Assembly (NCBI GenBank): GCA_948099385.1
Contig: CANUEZ040000105.1
Span: 930,001 to 994,000, forward strand
DNA length: 64,000 nucleotides
From: Fasciola hepatica
Lineage: Eukaryota; Platyhelminthes; Trematoda; Plagiorchiida; Fasciolidae
Direction of reading: 5' to 3'
Shown: positions 10,688 to 22,415 of the stretch, one piece after another
Position numbering within the stretch: position 1 is the stretch's first letter
Layout: each line of letters opens with the position of its first letter
Position numbers and translations under genes: made by a program
Notes under the pieces: model-generated
What the model saw: the letters and a program-made list of their open reading frames with translations, nothing else
Databases searched by the model: none
Told to the model about the DNA's origin: nothing

Positions 10688-12840
10688 TAGGCCTTGGGAG
10701 GATAATGTGCGCACTATTCTATATTATGTTGAACCTTCCTCAATCAAAGAACTTGAGGCATTTCTGGGGTTTATTAAATTTTATCGTCGTTTCATACCCG
10801 AGTCTGATGATTGTTTGCTTCCGGTAACTGACCTTCCGCTTGGTAATCCACATACGTTTTCGCTTACAGATGCTGCATCAGAAGCGTCCTCGGAGAATAA
10901 TGCGACATTAGCTCAGACCACGCTCATTATGCACCCCTTTCCGTCCGCCATGCTTTGCGTGGCGGCGGGTGCATTCGACTTTGTCATTGGAGCGATCCTG
11001 CAGCAATCACTATTTGGGATTTGGCAACCATTAAAGTTTTTCTATTGGCTCCTCAGTGTCACGGAAACGAAATAAATTGCTTTCGGTTGCGAACTGCTGG
11101 CTGCATATAACGTCGGTAAACATTTCCACCTTGCAGTTGAGGACCGATATTTCAGTCTCTACACCGACCACAAGCCTTTGACATATGCACTGCATACCAA
11201 GTAAACCGTTACTCTCCTGGAGAAGTCGGAAATCTGGATTACGTTTCTCAGCTCACGACTGACCTACAAAACAAAGGTGAGTCGAACTGCGTTGCAGATG
11301 CTTTGTCCGGTATTTCACTAAATGTTAATAAATCTCTGGTTTTAGACGTCTCTGCCATGGCTGCAGCATAGGCTCAGGATACTTCATGTGTGGAAGCAGC
11401 TCAGCCATTGCGCTACAGAGTCAGTGCTTGCCTCTGGCCTCCAGTGTTGGGACTATACTCTGCGACATGTCTACTGATCTACCTCGACCAGTTATACCCT
11501 CCACATGTAGGCGTATCGTGCGCGATACTCTGCATGGACTCTCACATCCAGGCATTGCAGCCAGTCCCCGACCAGTGGCTGCACGATACGTCTGGCCGCC
11601 CATGAATAAAAATGTTCGTATGTGGGCAAAGCAATGTCCACAATATCAACGGTCTGGGGTGCATAGGCAAGTAGCTTCGCCTATCGGTACTTTAGCTGCA
11701 CGTGATGCTAGCTTCGATCAAATCCACGCATATGTTGTGGGTTCGCTGACCCCCTCTCAGGGGTATACCCATTTAATGACATGCATCGATAAATTTACGA
11801 AGTGGCCCGACGCTATTCTTATCTCCGTCGTCACGGCCAAATCAGCGGCTTGACATCTGATAGAACGATGGATAGCTTTATACGGTCATCCTCTTACAAT
11901 CACTACCGGTCGAGGGAAACAATTTGAGTCCCATCTATTTTCTTCAATAACTCACATGCTGGGTACGGGACGCATTCGCACGACCGCCAACCATCCGGTA
12001 TCGAATGTTTTGATCAACCGTTCTCATCGCCAGCTCAAAGCGTCTCTTAAAGCACACGAGAGCCCTCTTTGGTACGAAACGTAACCACTAGTTCTGCTTG
12101 GTATCAGGACTTGTCTACAGCACGACTTTACGACTGCCTGGGGAATTCTTTACGCCACGGAGAACAGATTCACTTGCCGTACAGACTTGGGTTCATCGTT
12201 TGCCTACTTACAAGCGAAATCTCGCCCAGGTGCAGACTCAAATTCGGTGACGACAGGTTTTCGTTCCGACCGAGCTCGAAACTTGTTCGCGTGTATTCTA
12301 TCTTATTGATTCGGTAATGAAACGATTACAACAGCCTTACGAAGGTCTTGCTTGCGTGATTTCCCATCATGATGTGATTTTCAAGGTTGATGGACACGGT
12401 CGTGTCGATGCTGTTAGCATCGATCCTCTCAAAGCCGCTTTCGTTGATGATAGTATGTTGCCAACTGACAAGTGATCCGATACTGACCCTGTACTACCTG
12501 TTGGCTACACTTCCGTATCACTTATAGGTCTGCATTTAGAGTTGCCTGCTATGAATTCGAATGAGGCTGTCGTCTCACCTTCAGGACAGCGCCCATTTGG
12601 TACTGCCAAGGCTTCGAATGAGGTTTTCGTCTCACTTTCAACTCACCAGCCGATTGACTCAGCTACTTTCTCGAACTGGGATACTGTCTCAAGTTCGAGT
12701 CAGCAGCGCATGCCTATAAGCCCGTCCAAAGATGTGGCTCCATTCTCATGCTCCGGTCGGAAGATCGTTTGCCCAGCACGTTTTCGCGACCAGGTCAAAC
12801 CTGATCTTATTTCACTTTGCAGTAGTAACATCCGTGTTTA
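10683..12840 (+). pseudogene. Ty3/gypsy pol, 3' part (RT thumb, RNase H, integrase, C-terminal tail)
   Basis: Second half of the gypsy pol split by the BEL element. It starts in the RT with EDNVRTILYYVEPSS, then LEAFLGFIKFYRRFIPE. RNase H follows to about 11290 (SLYTDHKPLTYAL near 11157-11195). Integrase spans about 11540-12100: HGLSHPGIAAS, YVWPPMNKNVRMWAKQC, LTPSQGYTHLMTCIDKFTKW. All three catalytic acidic residues are lost: HIDIVG is HAYVVG, TTDRG is TTGRG, and the Glu of the GLVERFHRQLK block is Asn. The C-terminal tail near 12320-12830 has VVSIDPLK-like and SGRKIVCPARF blocks seen at the end of CsRn1-like gypsy pols. Stops at 11851, 12082 and elsewhere. Confidence 0.88.
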
Positions 12841-15454
12841 ACGTTTCAGCAAGATTTAACGTAACTCATCCATTATTACTGTATTCTAGTCAAGTTCACT
12901 GCGAGTGCTACATCAGTTTTCAGCTTTCTTTCATTCCATAGAACTTCACAATATGGTACGCTTCACTGGCCCCACGAAATCTGAAAAGTTTTGGCACCAA
13001 CGTTTGCGTCCTGGTTCGGCCCTCTGGTTGTCTTTCCTCGCCACAAGCGGACCCACCGATTTGGCTCCCGGATATCATATTGGTTAACGAAAACCCGACG
13101 CTGGACGTTATTATTGCGACACAGATTGATGACGATTCATGCCACCGATGTCATTGGCAACGAATCTGATTTACTCTGGACCAGCATTCTACCAATCCTG
13201 CATGCCACGGATCCTGACCGTCAGCATCCTTCAGCCCAGCTACAACCACGTACTTCGCATGCATTCCGAGCACAAATATCGCTTGTATGCCATCACCATC
13301 ATTTCGGATCTTCTTGCTCCAAGGTCTATTCTGACGGTTAACATGGACCTCACTGTTTTATTTGGTCACGTACTTTTTACTGGACTGGCTTTACCGAGGT
13401 TTCTGTTGACCTCGTTTTGAATCTCTTTCACTTCCGGTCGCTCGCTGATTGTTAGAGCTTTCAGTTCGCTTACTTTTGAGCATTTGCGTTCATTTCCTTC
13501 CGGTGGGTCTCCCGTATGGGTACTGTCTCTGTGCCACGATATACAGAAGGCACCTTCTCATCTATCATCGGACTATATTCGCTTGATGGAGGGGATTAGT
13601 TTGGCATTCCGCTGTCAAATCAAATAGGGGAAGCATTCACTGGCCTCGCTCGGAGGTCTTCTATAGACGGTTGACTTCAAAGCCTGAACATGTGGTCCGC
13701 CTAAGCTGAAAGCAGCCGTAGTTAAAGCTTCTGGCCCAGGACAGGAGGACTATCCAGTAGCTATTAGAAGAGGTAATATATCATTCGGGTGAAAGGAGGT
13801 CGTCAACAGATTTTCCGAAGAATTGGATGAAAGAAATAAAATGTTACTTGTAAAGATGCCTCTGGTAACGTGGATGAAAAAGGCACCAAAAGGCATTATG
13901 TGTCTTCTTCGTCGACTATATAGGCATCATCGTAGAGAAGGAGAAAGTAGGTGAAGTGGACTGAGTTTCTCAATGTTTCATGAATTTAACCATAACCCCC
14001 ACTATTTTGGGTTGCGTAGAGCACTTTTCTTTTTCACTCCACGAAAGAGGTAACACATGGGCATGGTGAGCCGGCTGCGTGTACATGTATGCGTTACCGG
14101 TTCACCATCCTCGATGGTAGTGTTTGGAATTCAGAAATATGCACTAAACTCTAAAAACAAATGTTTTGCAAGGAAATAATCATTCACTCACATTTTAAAG
14201 AATACAATTTCCAGTATAAATTCCTACAACTTTACGAGTTTTGTACCTAAGGGTGAAGATCCGTGGTGAAGGATTGTTTACGGGAAAATTGATTTTACTG
14301 GAACTGCAGCCTTCTGATGTTGGCACAACCCCCTAGTCGTCACATCGTGAAATCCACGCGAATAGATTTTAGGTACTTCGCCGTTACCGTAGTCACATCG
14401 AGAGCAATGTGATTGCCGGAGGCCGCTGACACGGGCTGATGAGGTTTCAATCGGTGACAGACCACAGTGAGAAAACTGTAGTTTTTTAACGAACTGATCA
14501 TCGACCTTACAATTGTAATTTTTCTCCATTTTAGTCAAAAGTACCATTCTATTATAAAAAAATATAACAATTAGCGGACTTTTTTAAAGTGATAGTATTA
14601 CGCACTCATCCATTTTTGCTCAAATTCGTGTACTACCGGGGAATAGTAGTACTAATACTAGAAAGCAAGTGCTCTCTTTCACAAAATTTAACTCATCATA
14701 ACTCACAATTTATACCCAGCGGCCAAACCATTACCAAGTTAATCGTTTTAATGACGAAAACTCGTGGAGTAATACCCCGCCGCTGAAGCAATTTCACCCA
14801 ACCGTATTTCCCGCCAGAAGCCAACCTCAAGAACCAACCTGGAAGTGGAACTAACAGTACAAGCTTTTCTGGGACGATGGGTACCCACATTCAGATTCCA
14901 TGCTATAGTAAGCATCGAACAAAGAACCCACTTCCAAGGTTCATTTGCTTTGTGTCTTCCATAACAATCCCCGAAGGCTGCAACTTTAAATGAATCAGCC
15001 GAATAGCAGACTCTCAAGGGTCACTTGGACACGTACCGGCACACTGACCTTCGTTCGATCGCAAATACGATCGGCAATAGAGGCGCAAAAGTCAAAGCTA
15101 GACCACCCACTAGCCTGAATAAGAACACAGGTTAAAGTATTGACCGACAAGATTTATTGTCTCATCGGGCCCCCAGATCGTTTGGTTCAAGTAGCGAAGA
15201 ACTCGGCTGCTCATATAGATTCTGCTAGGTCGGGGTCGATTGACCTTGGAAATCAATGGGCAGCTAAGGCAGCTAATCAATCTGAGAGAGTCGACGTGGG
15301 TGTTGCCAACATATAACGGTGCGATAAGATCCAAAGTTAAATTAGCAGGTGACTAGACAAAAGAAATAAAGAGAAAAGTAGGACGTTTTGGGGGGAAATG
15401 ATACCATTTTGTAATCAGCCCTTTAATGTTGGGGAAATTGTACTGCCTCCCTAA
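12841..15454. other. Unassigned sequence, possibly including gypsy 3' non-coding region
   Basis: After the gypsy pol tail there is no recognisable protein. The first few hundred bases may be the element's 3' non-coding region or LTR, but no matching 5' LTR is present to test that. Open frames at 12991-13420, 14278-14547 and 14748-15017 have no recognisable motif. Confidence 0.4.
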
Positions 15455-16180
15455 CAATTTGCTTCCCTCACGAATGTATTGGGATGCGGACAAATGAGGG
15501 CTACTGCGTATCATCCAACTGCCAAAGGCTTAATCGAGGATATTCATATACAACTCAAGGCAGGTAAAAAAGTTCATTGGAACCCGGCAAGGCAAACGAC
15601 TCTTCTTCTCGTCTTGTTAGGTATTCGCAGTTCGGTGTTAGCCGACCTACGTTCAAAGCTTACAGAGTTATTGTATGGGTATTCCTCTAGATTGCCGAGG
15701 AAAGGGATTGCGCCACAACCTTCGTGGCTTTTTAACTATTCCGACTATACCCAGAGCCTAACTCAGCATATGCGTGACCTGCACGCAGTATCGGCTAGAG
15801 AATAAAGCACACCAGTGTACACGCCTATGGAGCTGCCCACATGCACACACGTCTTCTTGCGTACTGACCACACATGACACTCCTTTCAGGCTGCTTATTC
15901 GGGCCCGCATCCAGTTCTAGAACCAAAGGAAAAGTGCTGCATCGTAAAACTTTTGGGCAAACGAGAAACGGTTTCTGTAGATGGAATAAAGCCGGCTTTC
16001 ACGGAAGAAGAGAAAACAATGGATGTACCAAAAGCATGTCTAGCACCTGCTATCATATCAGCACCCGGGTCTACAGTACCAACAAGCCGAAATTCCTTGG
16101 ACAATGAGACCCTCGCGGTCAGATCGTGCAAAAATCCGTGTTTCGTAGAAGCCATTTCTTCCATACATAGTCGCCAGTAA
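15455..16180 (+). pseudogene. Second Ty3/gypsy integrase fragment
   Basis: Independent fragment of a gypsy integrase. It begins around FASLTNVLGCGQMRATAYHP, where the family has a LLGCTRIRTTAYHP block, and continues GLIEDIHIQLKA (catalytic Glu retained), LLLVLLGIRSSVLADL and ELLYGYSSRLP. After a stop at about 15803 it continues with a THVFLRTDHT block and VSVDGIKPAF near 15970, ending in the Cys/Arg-rich tail near 16130. The catalytic Asp residues lie upstream of the truncation. It is less decayed in this region than the copy at 11890-12140, so it is a separate insertion. Confidence 0.85.
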
Positions 16181-16189
16181 CATTTTATT

Positions 16190-17715
16190 ACTATCATTAT
16201 TATATTCGTAAAACAAAGTAAAACAATTATTTCTACAGTTTTATTATTTTTTTGTACACTTCGGAACGCATGGGAAGATCACTGTTTCCTTGCCCCTTGA
16301 GCTTCTCTTTCAGAAGTGGACTCTTCTTCCATCTATCAATTTATCTGCGATAAGAATGGGTTTTGGGAGATGAGAGGCCACACTAGTTCCACGGTCTTTG
16401 CGCATGTGAAGGTTTAGGCATGCCTAGCCCTTTTTCTGGTGACCCGGACAATTTATTCAGTGCAGGAAACCCTCCGCGACAGCCCTGCACACATGACTCA
16501 CGGAAGAAAGTATTCGCCTACCATAAATATCGGTGCAATTATCGAGCCATAAAGCAGTCATGAGAAGGAACAAAAGTACCATTCCGAATATTTTCCTCCA
16601 ATCCCCAACACACGGTAAATAATGGTTATTCACATCCTGTTTGTTGTGACCGTCATATTTTCTGTCGTTTTCCCAGTGTGTCGCAACTCAACACTGAGAA
16701 GATTTCTCCTTCAGCCTTCTACGGGGAGGCTGTGTAGTGACATTATATTCTTTTCTGGCAATCATTATCCTAATTGCCCTGTCTTGTGTAAACTTAGTTT
16801 TACCTGCCCAAACATAGCTGTTTCTGGTTCGATCACTAATATGGCATACTCTTTTGTGAGTCTTCCCTGATCGTCTTCCCGCTCTACTTTCTTTGCTCCG
16901 TAGGTTTGCACAAACTTCTCTGTGGCTTGACTTTGGTTTGCTGACTACTAGCGAGGCATCGCTCGATTTGTGACTGTAGGTATCAACCGCATCCGTACTC
17001 CATTCGTCTCCTTAGCCTTCTGCACCAAAGCTGCAACCATCTGGTTAGCCGTTCGCATGAAAGTACAGGCTGACGTTGCTTTGGGCATAGGCTTATGGAA
17101 TGGAGAACAGGTTGTACTCAATGAAGCTGTCATTTAAGGTGTACTCCTGTTGTGAAAGGGAAACTAATTGGGAGCATTTTTAAAGTGATTGTAAATTCGT
17201 ATAAGCAATAAAGGATTGGATTTTACATAAAATGATTTGTCGTGCAGTTTCAACTCTTAGTTCACAACAGGAAGCCACGGAACTACTGCACAGCCGTCTC
17301 ACCTTCTTCGGGCATCATCAAAAGCGCACATTTATTTACACCTTACTGTGTTTCCACGGTTTTTAGTGGTTAGTTCAGAGTTGAAATTGAATAAAGAAAC
17401 AGATTAAATATGCCTATGGTGGCTCGATAATCAAAGGAGATGAAGATACGTCAATGAGTGCTGTACGGTGTTTCCCGCGGCCTATTCGCCCTTGGAGCTG
17501 AACTTCCGTATATGCTACTTAAAACAAATCCAGTAGTGTTGTTTTGGCACACTGTGAAAAAATGCGCTGGATCGTCCACTTAAAATGACGACGGCCGGTG
17601 CCAAGATTTGTCGATTGGAGCTTAAAAGTGCTTCATTTTTCCGCAATACGAAAGCATAGAGCTACGTATCTAACCCTACTGAACTGGTAGTGGTATACTA
17701 ACCGAAATGCGCTCG
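16190..17715. other. Unassigned non-coding sequence
   Basis: No recognisable gene or repeat. An open frame at 16948-17133 (minus) and one at 16622-16870 (plus) have no known motif. The first 60 bases are very AT-rich. Confidence 0.4.
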
Positions 17716-17719
17716 CCAA

Positions 17720-18170
17720 TCGTGGAGTGAATAGTCTAATTGATCAATTTTACAGTGCCTTGCATGGAAAAGCCGATCAAAATCGCAGTTTATGTAGTAT
17801 TCCCTCGGTGAAGCACCATTCACTAGTAAGCATAGTGCATGGTTTACCGTTATATCCAACCATTTTCTTTGCTGCTCTACGATTTCTTTTAAAGAGAACC
17901 TCGTGGGTCGACCAGATTTGTCACGTTGACGCGTCAACCCACTACCATATTAAATATGCAGATAGCTTGGTAGCATGAAACCGATAAATCGAATAATAAG
18001 GGAAAATGTACTTGAGAGGGTGCGGAATCCTAATGAACCCAACCCTGTAAGATTGGCGAAAACATCAAGCCGGTTCGCAAACTTGGCCTTCTGTGACAAT
18101 GTTTCGATACCCCGTTGCGTGTTGCTGATTGCTATTCATATCAGTGAACGAGGATTGGTCAGGCAATAGA
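17720..18170 (+). pseudogene. Possible reverse-transcriptase scrap
   Basis: The plus-strand frame has HGLPLYPTIFFAALRFLL near 17835-17890, loosely like the GLPQGSPLSPTLF motif-B block of LINE RTs, then HYHIKYADSLVA near 17940-17975, loosely like IKYADDLV. Spacing between the two is about right. No other block confirms it and chance similarity is possible. A second, similar IKYADA string occurs at about 19030-19050 inside the old repeat. Confidence 0.25.
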
Positions 18171-18239
18171 TCCTGATTCAAAGAGGAGACTGTAGCTGCT
18201 CAATAAGCAGACAAAAATCCAGTCTGTTGACAAATGTTT

Positions 18240-19470
18240 GCGTACGGAGTGATTTTGGGCTGTGAAAACAATATTGGGAACTCGTCCAAACCTTTGCTAC
18301 AATGCATTCTGCACTAGACTACTCTTGTGTTTGCCAGTAGGCAAATTATCAAAACGTCCATGTAGGTTGTTAACGGCACACCTGATTGCCTAGACCGCAT
18401 TTTTGGCATAATGACAAAATTCTCACCAGTAAAATCTTCCATGAAACCAAGATTGTCAACGGATAAATACCAGCATTCAGTCTATTCACCAAAGGTCCAC
18501 AAGGTTATGAAGCTAATGGTCCAGATTGCTTTCCGGAAGCCTTATTGCATGCAGCAACAATCTAATGTTATAAATAACAATTCCGTCTGAGTATATTGGA
18601 CAATGAGGAAAGTTGAATTTAAAGCGTTAGTGAGGGGGTGAAAAATATGTTTCGTGTGGTGCACATAAAACACCTTAGAGGTGTGTAAAATTTTATTGCA
18701 AAAATTCTTGATGCGAGCCATTTTTCGTATTACCACTCACGCAGCAAATCGGATACTGTAGCCTCCATATTGCCACACATTTTCCCCCTTATTCAAGGGG
18801 AACCGTGAGTGTTTTATAATTCATTGTATGATAAACTGATGGATTTGGTTGTGTTAGCAAGAAAACTAGCTACGTACTGCAGCGAAAGCGGTATCCCACC
18901 CTAAACCACGGACTTTGTTACGGTTCAAAATGCTGGTCGCCCCTTCCGACAACAAAAAAGTTGCAAAATAAACACTTTGGTCTTCCCGTGTGCGTTCCAT
19001 TTGTGTACTAACCTCCGTCCTGACCAGTTCATCAAGTACGCCGATGCATACACTGGCGCCTCAGCCGTGTCTTACAAAAGGGTCATCTTAAATGCCCAAC
19101 TGACACTCTACTGATCACCTAATTATACGGGGAAAATACTTCCTCATCGTCAGCTTTTTCGGCACTCACGACTGCCTAAAATACTCACAAAACTTGCAGA
19201 AGTTATCCACGTCGTCGACCATTTGGACACCAACTCTGGGTTTCCCCGCTTGGATCTGCTTTTTATTAATTACCCAAATCAACGTCACTAATCGGACTAC
19301 GAGTTAAATGTGGTTTCTGTGTTCAGTTTCATGAGAGCAATAATTTAATTCGAAGGGCTTTATCAAGCTGTCAAATAGGGCTAAATTACAGTCATTACAC
19401 ACGAGATAGCTCTTCCTTCCAATTCCGCTAAAGTGACTGAGTTGAAAAACAACACGAACTGGCACCCAGT
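18240..19470 (+). repeat. Old dispersed repeat, left copy of an inverted pair (contains 568-bp core)
   Basis: Outside the 568-bp core, short blocks match the reverse complement of 24950-25990: AACTCGTCCAAACC versus AACTCGTGCAAACC just before the core, GTACTGCAGCGAAAGCG versus GTACTGCCGTGAAAGCG just after it, then the 3' region at 19274-19377 and a block with CACGAG and TAGCTCT at about 19400-19425. Identity in these flanks is roughly 70-80% by eye, with a larger gap in the right copy. Family unknown. Confidence 0.65.
18301..18868 (+). repeat. 568-bp core element, left copy
   Basis: Matches the reverse complement of 25352-25919 with only about 4 mismatches and no indels. CTAC borders both ends (18297-18300 and 18870-18873), compatible with a 4-5 bp target duplication. 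The core begins AATGCATTCTGC and ends AAAACTAG. It contains two short palindromes (CACCTCTAAGGTG and a TTCCCCCTT/AAGGGGAA stem). The 64-residue open frame inside (18542-18736 minus) is shared by both copies but has no known motif. No TG..CA ends or terminal inverted repeats were seen. Confidence 0.85.
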
Positions 19471-21056
19471 AGTGAGGTTTTGTTAGTCTTCAAAATGACC
19501 AGTTGGTCGTGATCCAACTGCAGAAAGAATCACTGGTGTTCCGTGGCAGATGTTTTCGGTTTTTTACTATGAATCCTTCGGACACTTCTAGTAAGTCTCC
19601 TAAAGCACTCAGTAATGGGATCGCAATTACTCGATAATTTTTTGATCTGTATCCCTGAATCGTCTCCATTCCAAGCACGCTGAATAGCAAATCGTCCGTC
19701 TTCGTTGGACGTTGTACGGTGGGATCTTCTAATTTTGCTTAATTAAACCGGTTCGATTGGGGTTTCATTACTCATCAAGTCAGCCATGTTAAACAATTTG
19801 TCAAACGGCGAATGTTGTGTACGGAATTCAAGGAACAGTACGCAATAGATCCGTTTATCAATACATCAGTAAACACGCTTGTCGGTAGACAAGCGGGCGA
19901 ACAAGTGAATCATCCACTGCCAAGAGCAAGCAATATGATGCGTTAAGATGACAGGAACAAAGAATCGACATCAGTCCCACGCGCGCCTAACCACGTGTGG
20001 TTGGTGAAGTGGAACAAACCACAGTGCGGGATAGATAGATATCGCGCACGCGAGTGCACGGCCAACGGGACCGAAATGGATCACGTGCGAATGCCGATGA
20101 CACACGGGTGGACCACACAACAGTGAAATGCCACGACGACCGCAGGGATAACTCAGCATATGTTAGCAGGTAGCAAACCACCAAGGAAGAAAGGTGAAGA
20201 TTCATACGTCATTCAGGAAACTACATACGTGGCGGTTCTTCCTCCCTAGAAGAACTTAACTGACTACACTGAGAAATAATAGAAAAAGGTAAACCGTATA
20301 GCTTGGATTAACGTTTTGTTTTTGAAACAACACTCCGTCGAAATATTGGCACTTCTATGAAGCGCACACTCGTTCGGCCGTAATTTTCTCCTGTTTCTGT
20401 CGTCTTTTCTGTTTCTGACTCACCCGTAGTTTTCAGACACTATTTCTTCTTAGGTCTAATCGGACGCAATCAACTATCCGGTCATGTGGCTGTAGGCAGG
20501 CTGAAAATCGACCTGCCGGACTAACCCAGTACACACACACTGACAGACTGCATCTCATGCAAAGATCAAGTCAAGTGCATTTTTCATCTGAGAGTTCAAC
20601 TTGGGCTGCCTATTGCACAACCTAAGCATAACTGACAAAAACATGCACATACCATTGAGCACTATTCAACGTGCTGGCATTTTTAGGGTCAGTCGACTCC
20701 AAGTGTGCATTGTGTTGGTGGACCCACATACAAACCCACCAACACAGACTGTTGGGCTGTATCTTTTACAGGAATTCAGCTCAACTGCGAGATACAAAAA
20801 AAGCGATGATTAAAGCCAGGCAGTTTTCGTCCACGTGCTTCCTTGTTCACATAATTTGGTCTGTCTCCGAAAAGGTCGACGGCCAAATTACGACCTAAAT
20901 GTGCAGTGGTCTGGGTCATACACAAAGCATGTTGAACTGTATCACGGCTGAGCTGAGCAAGACTGCCATGATGGATAGTTCAAGCTGTTGTCCGTTTTCC
21001 CCTCACAGGCACAACATGTGCGCTGACTTGACTGCGCAACCGACGCACGAAAACTA
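19471..21056. other. Unassigned sequence
   Basis: No recognisable gene. Weak open frames only (19971-20205 minus, 20601-20898 plus). The sequence next to the Tc1-like element, before the TA at 21055-21056, shows no repeat I can identify. Confidence 0.4.
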
Positions 21057-21355
21057 CACCTCTTCCCATCAAACTTGAGCCAAAACCCACAATCCTTCAG
21101 CCACGACCCACCATTCTTTAGCCTTGACGCACAACCTTTAACCATGCCGCTGCAAGCCAGTCAGGTCAAAGGTTTCGGAATATAATGACATCAGGAGATA
21201 TTGGAACAATTGACTATTTTTTCTACAAAGATTGGTGTTGCAAAACTAAGGGATCAAATGAGAAAGTGTGACGATCATATGTTGCGCAGTTGACCGTGGT
21301 AATATTATCAAATGCTGCACCACAAATTGATTGGAGAAGGTTCAAACGATGTGCT
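21057..21355 (+). repeat. Left terminal inverted repeat of the Tc1-like element
   Basis: 299 bp matching the reverse complement of 22145-22415 plus 23228-23261. Mismatches are few, for example TTCAAACG versus TTTAAACG at the inner edge. Confidence 0.88.
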
Positions 21356-21791
21356 CGTATCGTGGAACCATGTGGCACAACCCTTATTACTGTTGCAAGT
21401 TCGGTGATAGTAATGGAGTAGAATGTCGCAGCATAAATAGATTGATGACATTAATGGGAGTTTACTTGCGGTAACTGTGTGTATTTCTCTCGAAATTTTA
21501 ACGCATCGACTTATTTAAGGCTCAATGAAGTAAACCTTTATTTTGTTCCATCATATCCAGTTCTGATATTTGTCTATGTTTTGAAATGCATAACAGAGTA
21601 CCGTTTGTTATATTGCAGATTTTACTTACAGGACTGCTTGTTTGTGACATTTTTTCTTTGCATGGGAAGACTCATTTTCCATTGGTTAATATCTCGTTCG
21701 GAGGCGGTCAGGTGATATAATCACACGGCTTCCGTTTGTGATAGTATTCGCCATACCTTATTTGGAACCGTACGCATCATCTCTTGACAAT

Positions 21792-22109
21792 ATGGAGAGC
21801 ATTATTATGGGTGAGAAGAAAGGGTTGTACCGTTTCACCAGCGCTGAAGATCGATGCAGAATAATCGAATACGCACGAAGGGGAGAAGATTTAAGGGGTA
21901 TCGCCAAACACCTCAACATTAAGACCAAAACCTGCCGTGCTATTGCAGCTACAGATAGGGAAACGGCATTTACACCTGGGTCCTACAAGAAGAAGTTCAA
22001 CGACGAGTTTGTCAAGCATTTGTGTGAAGTGGTGGACGAAAACCCCACGAGCACATTGAGGCAGTTGAGGAAAAGGATGGAGCATAACAGTCAGCAGGTC
22101 ATCCATTGA
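21792..22109 (+). CDS. Truncated Tc1/IS630-type transposase, helix-turn-helix half only
   Basis: Open frame of 105 residues from Met at 21792; an in-frame Met at 21738 would add 18 residues of unconvincing sequence. It has the N-terminal architecture of Tc1/IS630 transposases: basic start, RCRIIEYARRGEDLRGIAKHL helix-turn-helix (about residues 20-40), a second helical block KKFNDEFVKHLCEVV, then the ENPTSTLRQLRKRM motif typical of the paired second HTH. A one-base shift near 22090 moves the reading frame, after which IDRLLDGLHYSIKKHIV continues the family pattern up to a stop at about 22156-22158, already inside the right inverted repeat. The DDE catalytic domain (over 200 residues) is absent. 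Could encode a DNA-binding fragment or be silent. Confidence 0.6.
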   Translation: MESIIMGEKKGLYRFTSAEDRCRIIEYARRGEDLRGIAKHLNIKTKTCRAIAATDRETAFTPGSYKKKFNDEFVKHLCEVVDENPTSTLRQLRKRMEHNSQQVIH

Positions 22110-22144
22110 TCGATTGCTGGATGGGCTTCACTATTCAATTAAGA

Positions 22145-22415
22145 AGCACATCGTTTAAACCTTCTCCAATCAATTTGTGGTGCAGCATTTGATAATATTA
22201 CCACGGTCAACTGCGCAACATATGATCGTCACACTTTCTCATTTGATCCCTTAGTTTTGCAACACCAATCTTTGTAGAAAAAATAGTCAATTGTTCCAAT
22301 ATCTCCTGATGTCATTATATTCCGAAACCTTTGACCTGACTGGCTTGCAGCGGCATGGTTAAAGGTTGTGTGGCAAGGCTAAAGAATGGTGGGTCGTGGC
22401 TGAAGGATTGTGGGT
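22145..22415 (-). repeat. Right terminal inverted repeat, inner part
   Basis: Reverse complement of the left arm down to the GTGGGT at 22410-22415, where the match breaks off and resumes at 23228. Confidence 0.88.

Noticed and set aside
10428..11075. 215-residue open frame, the second longest ORF by span
   Set aside because: It starts inside the BEL LTR and continues into gypsy RT. It is a chance fusion created by the insertion and not a real fused gene.
18301..18868. 568-bp core as a Helitron (ends in CTAG)
   Set aside because: The other end does not begin with TC, there is no insertion between A and T, no suitable hairpin close to the CTAG end, and CTAC appears at both sides.
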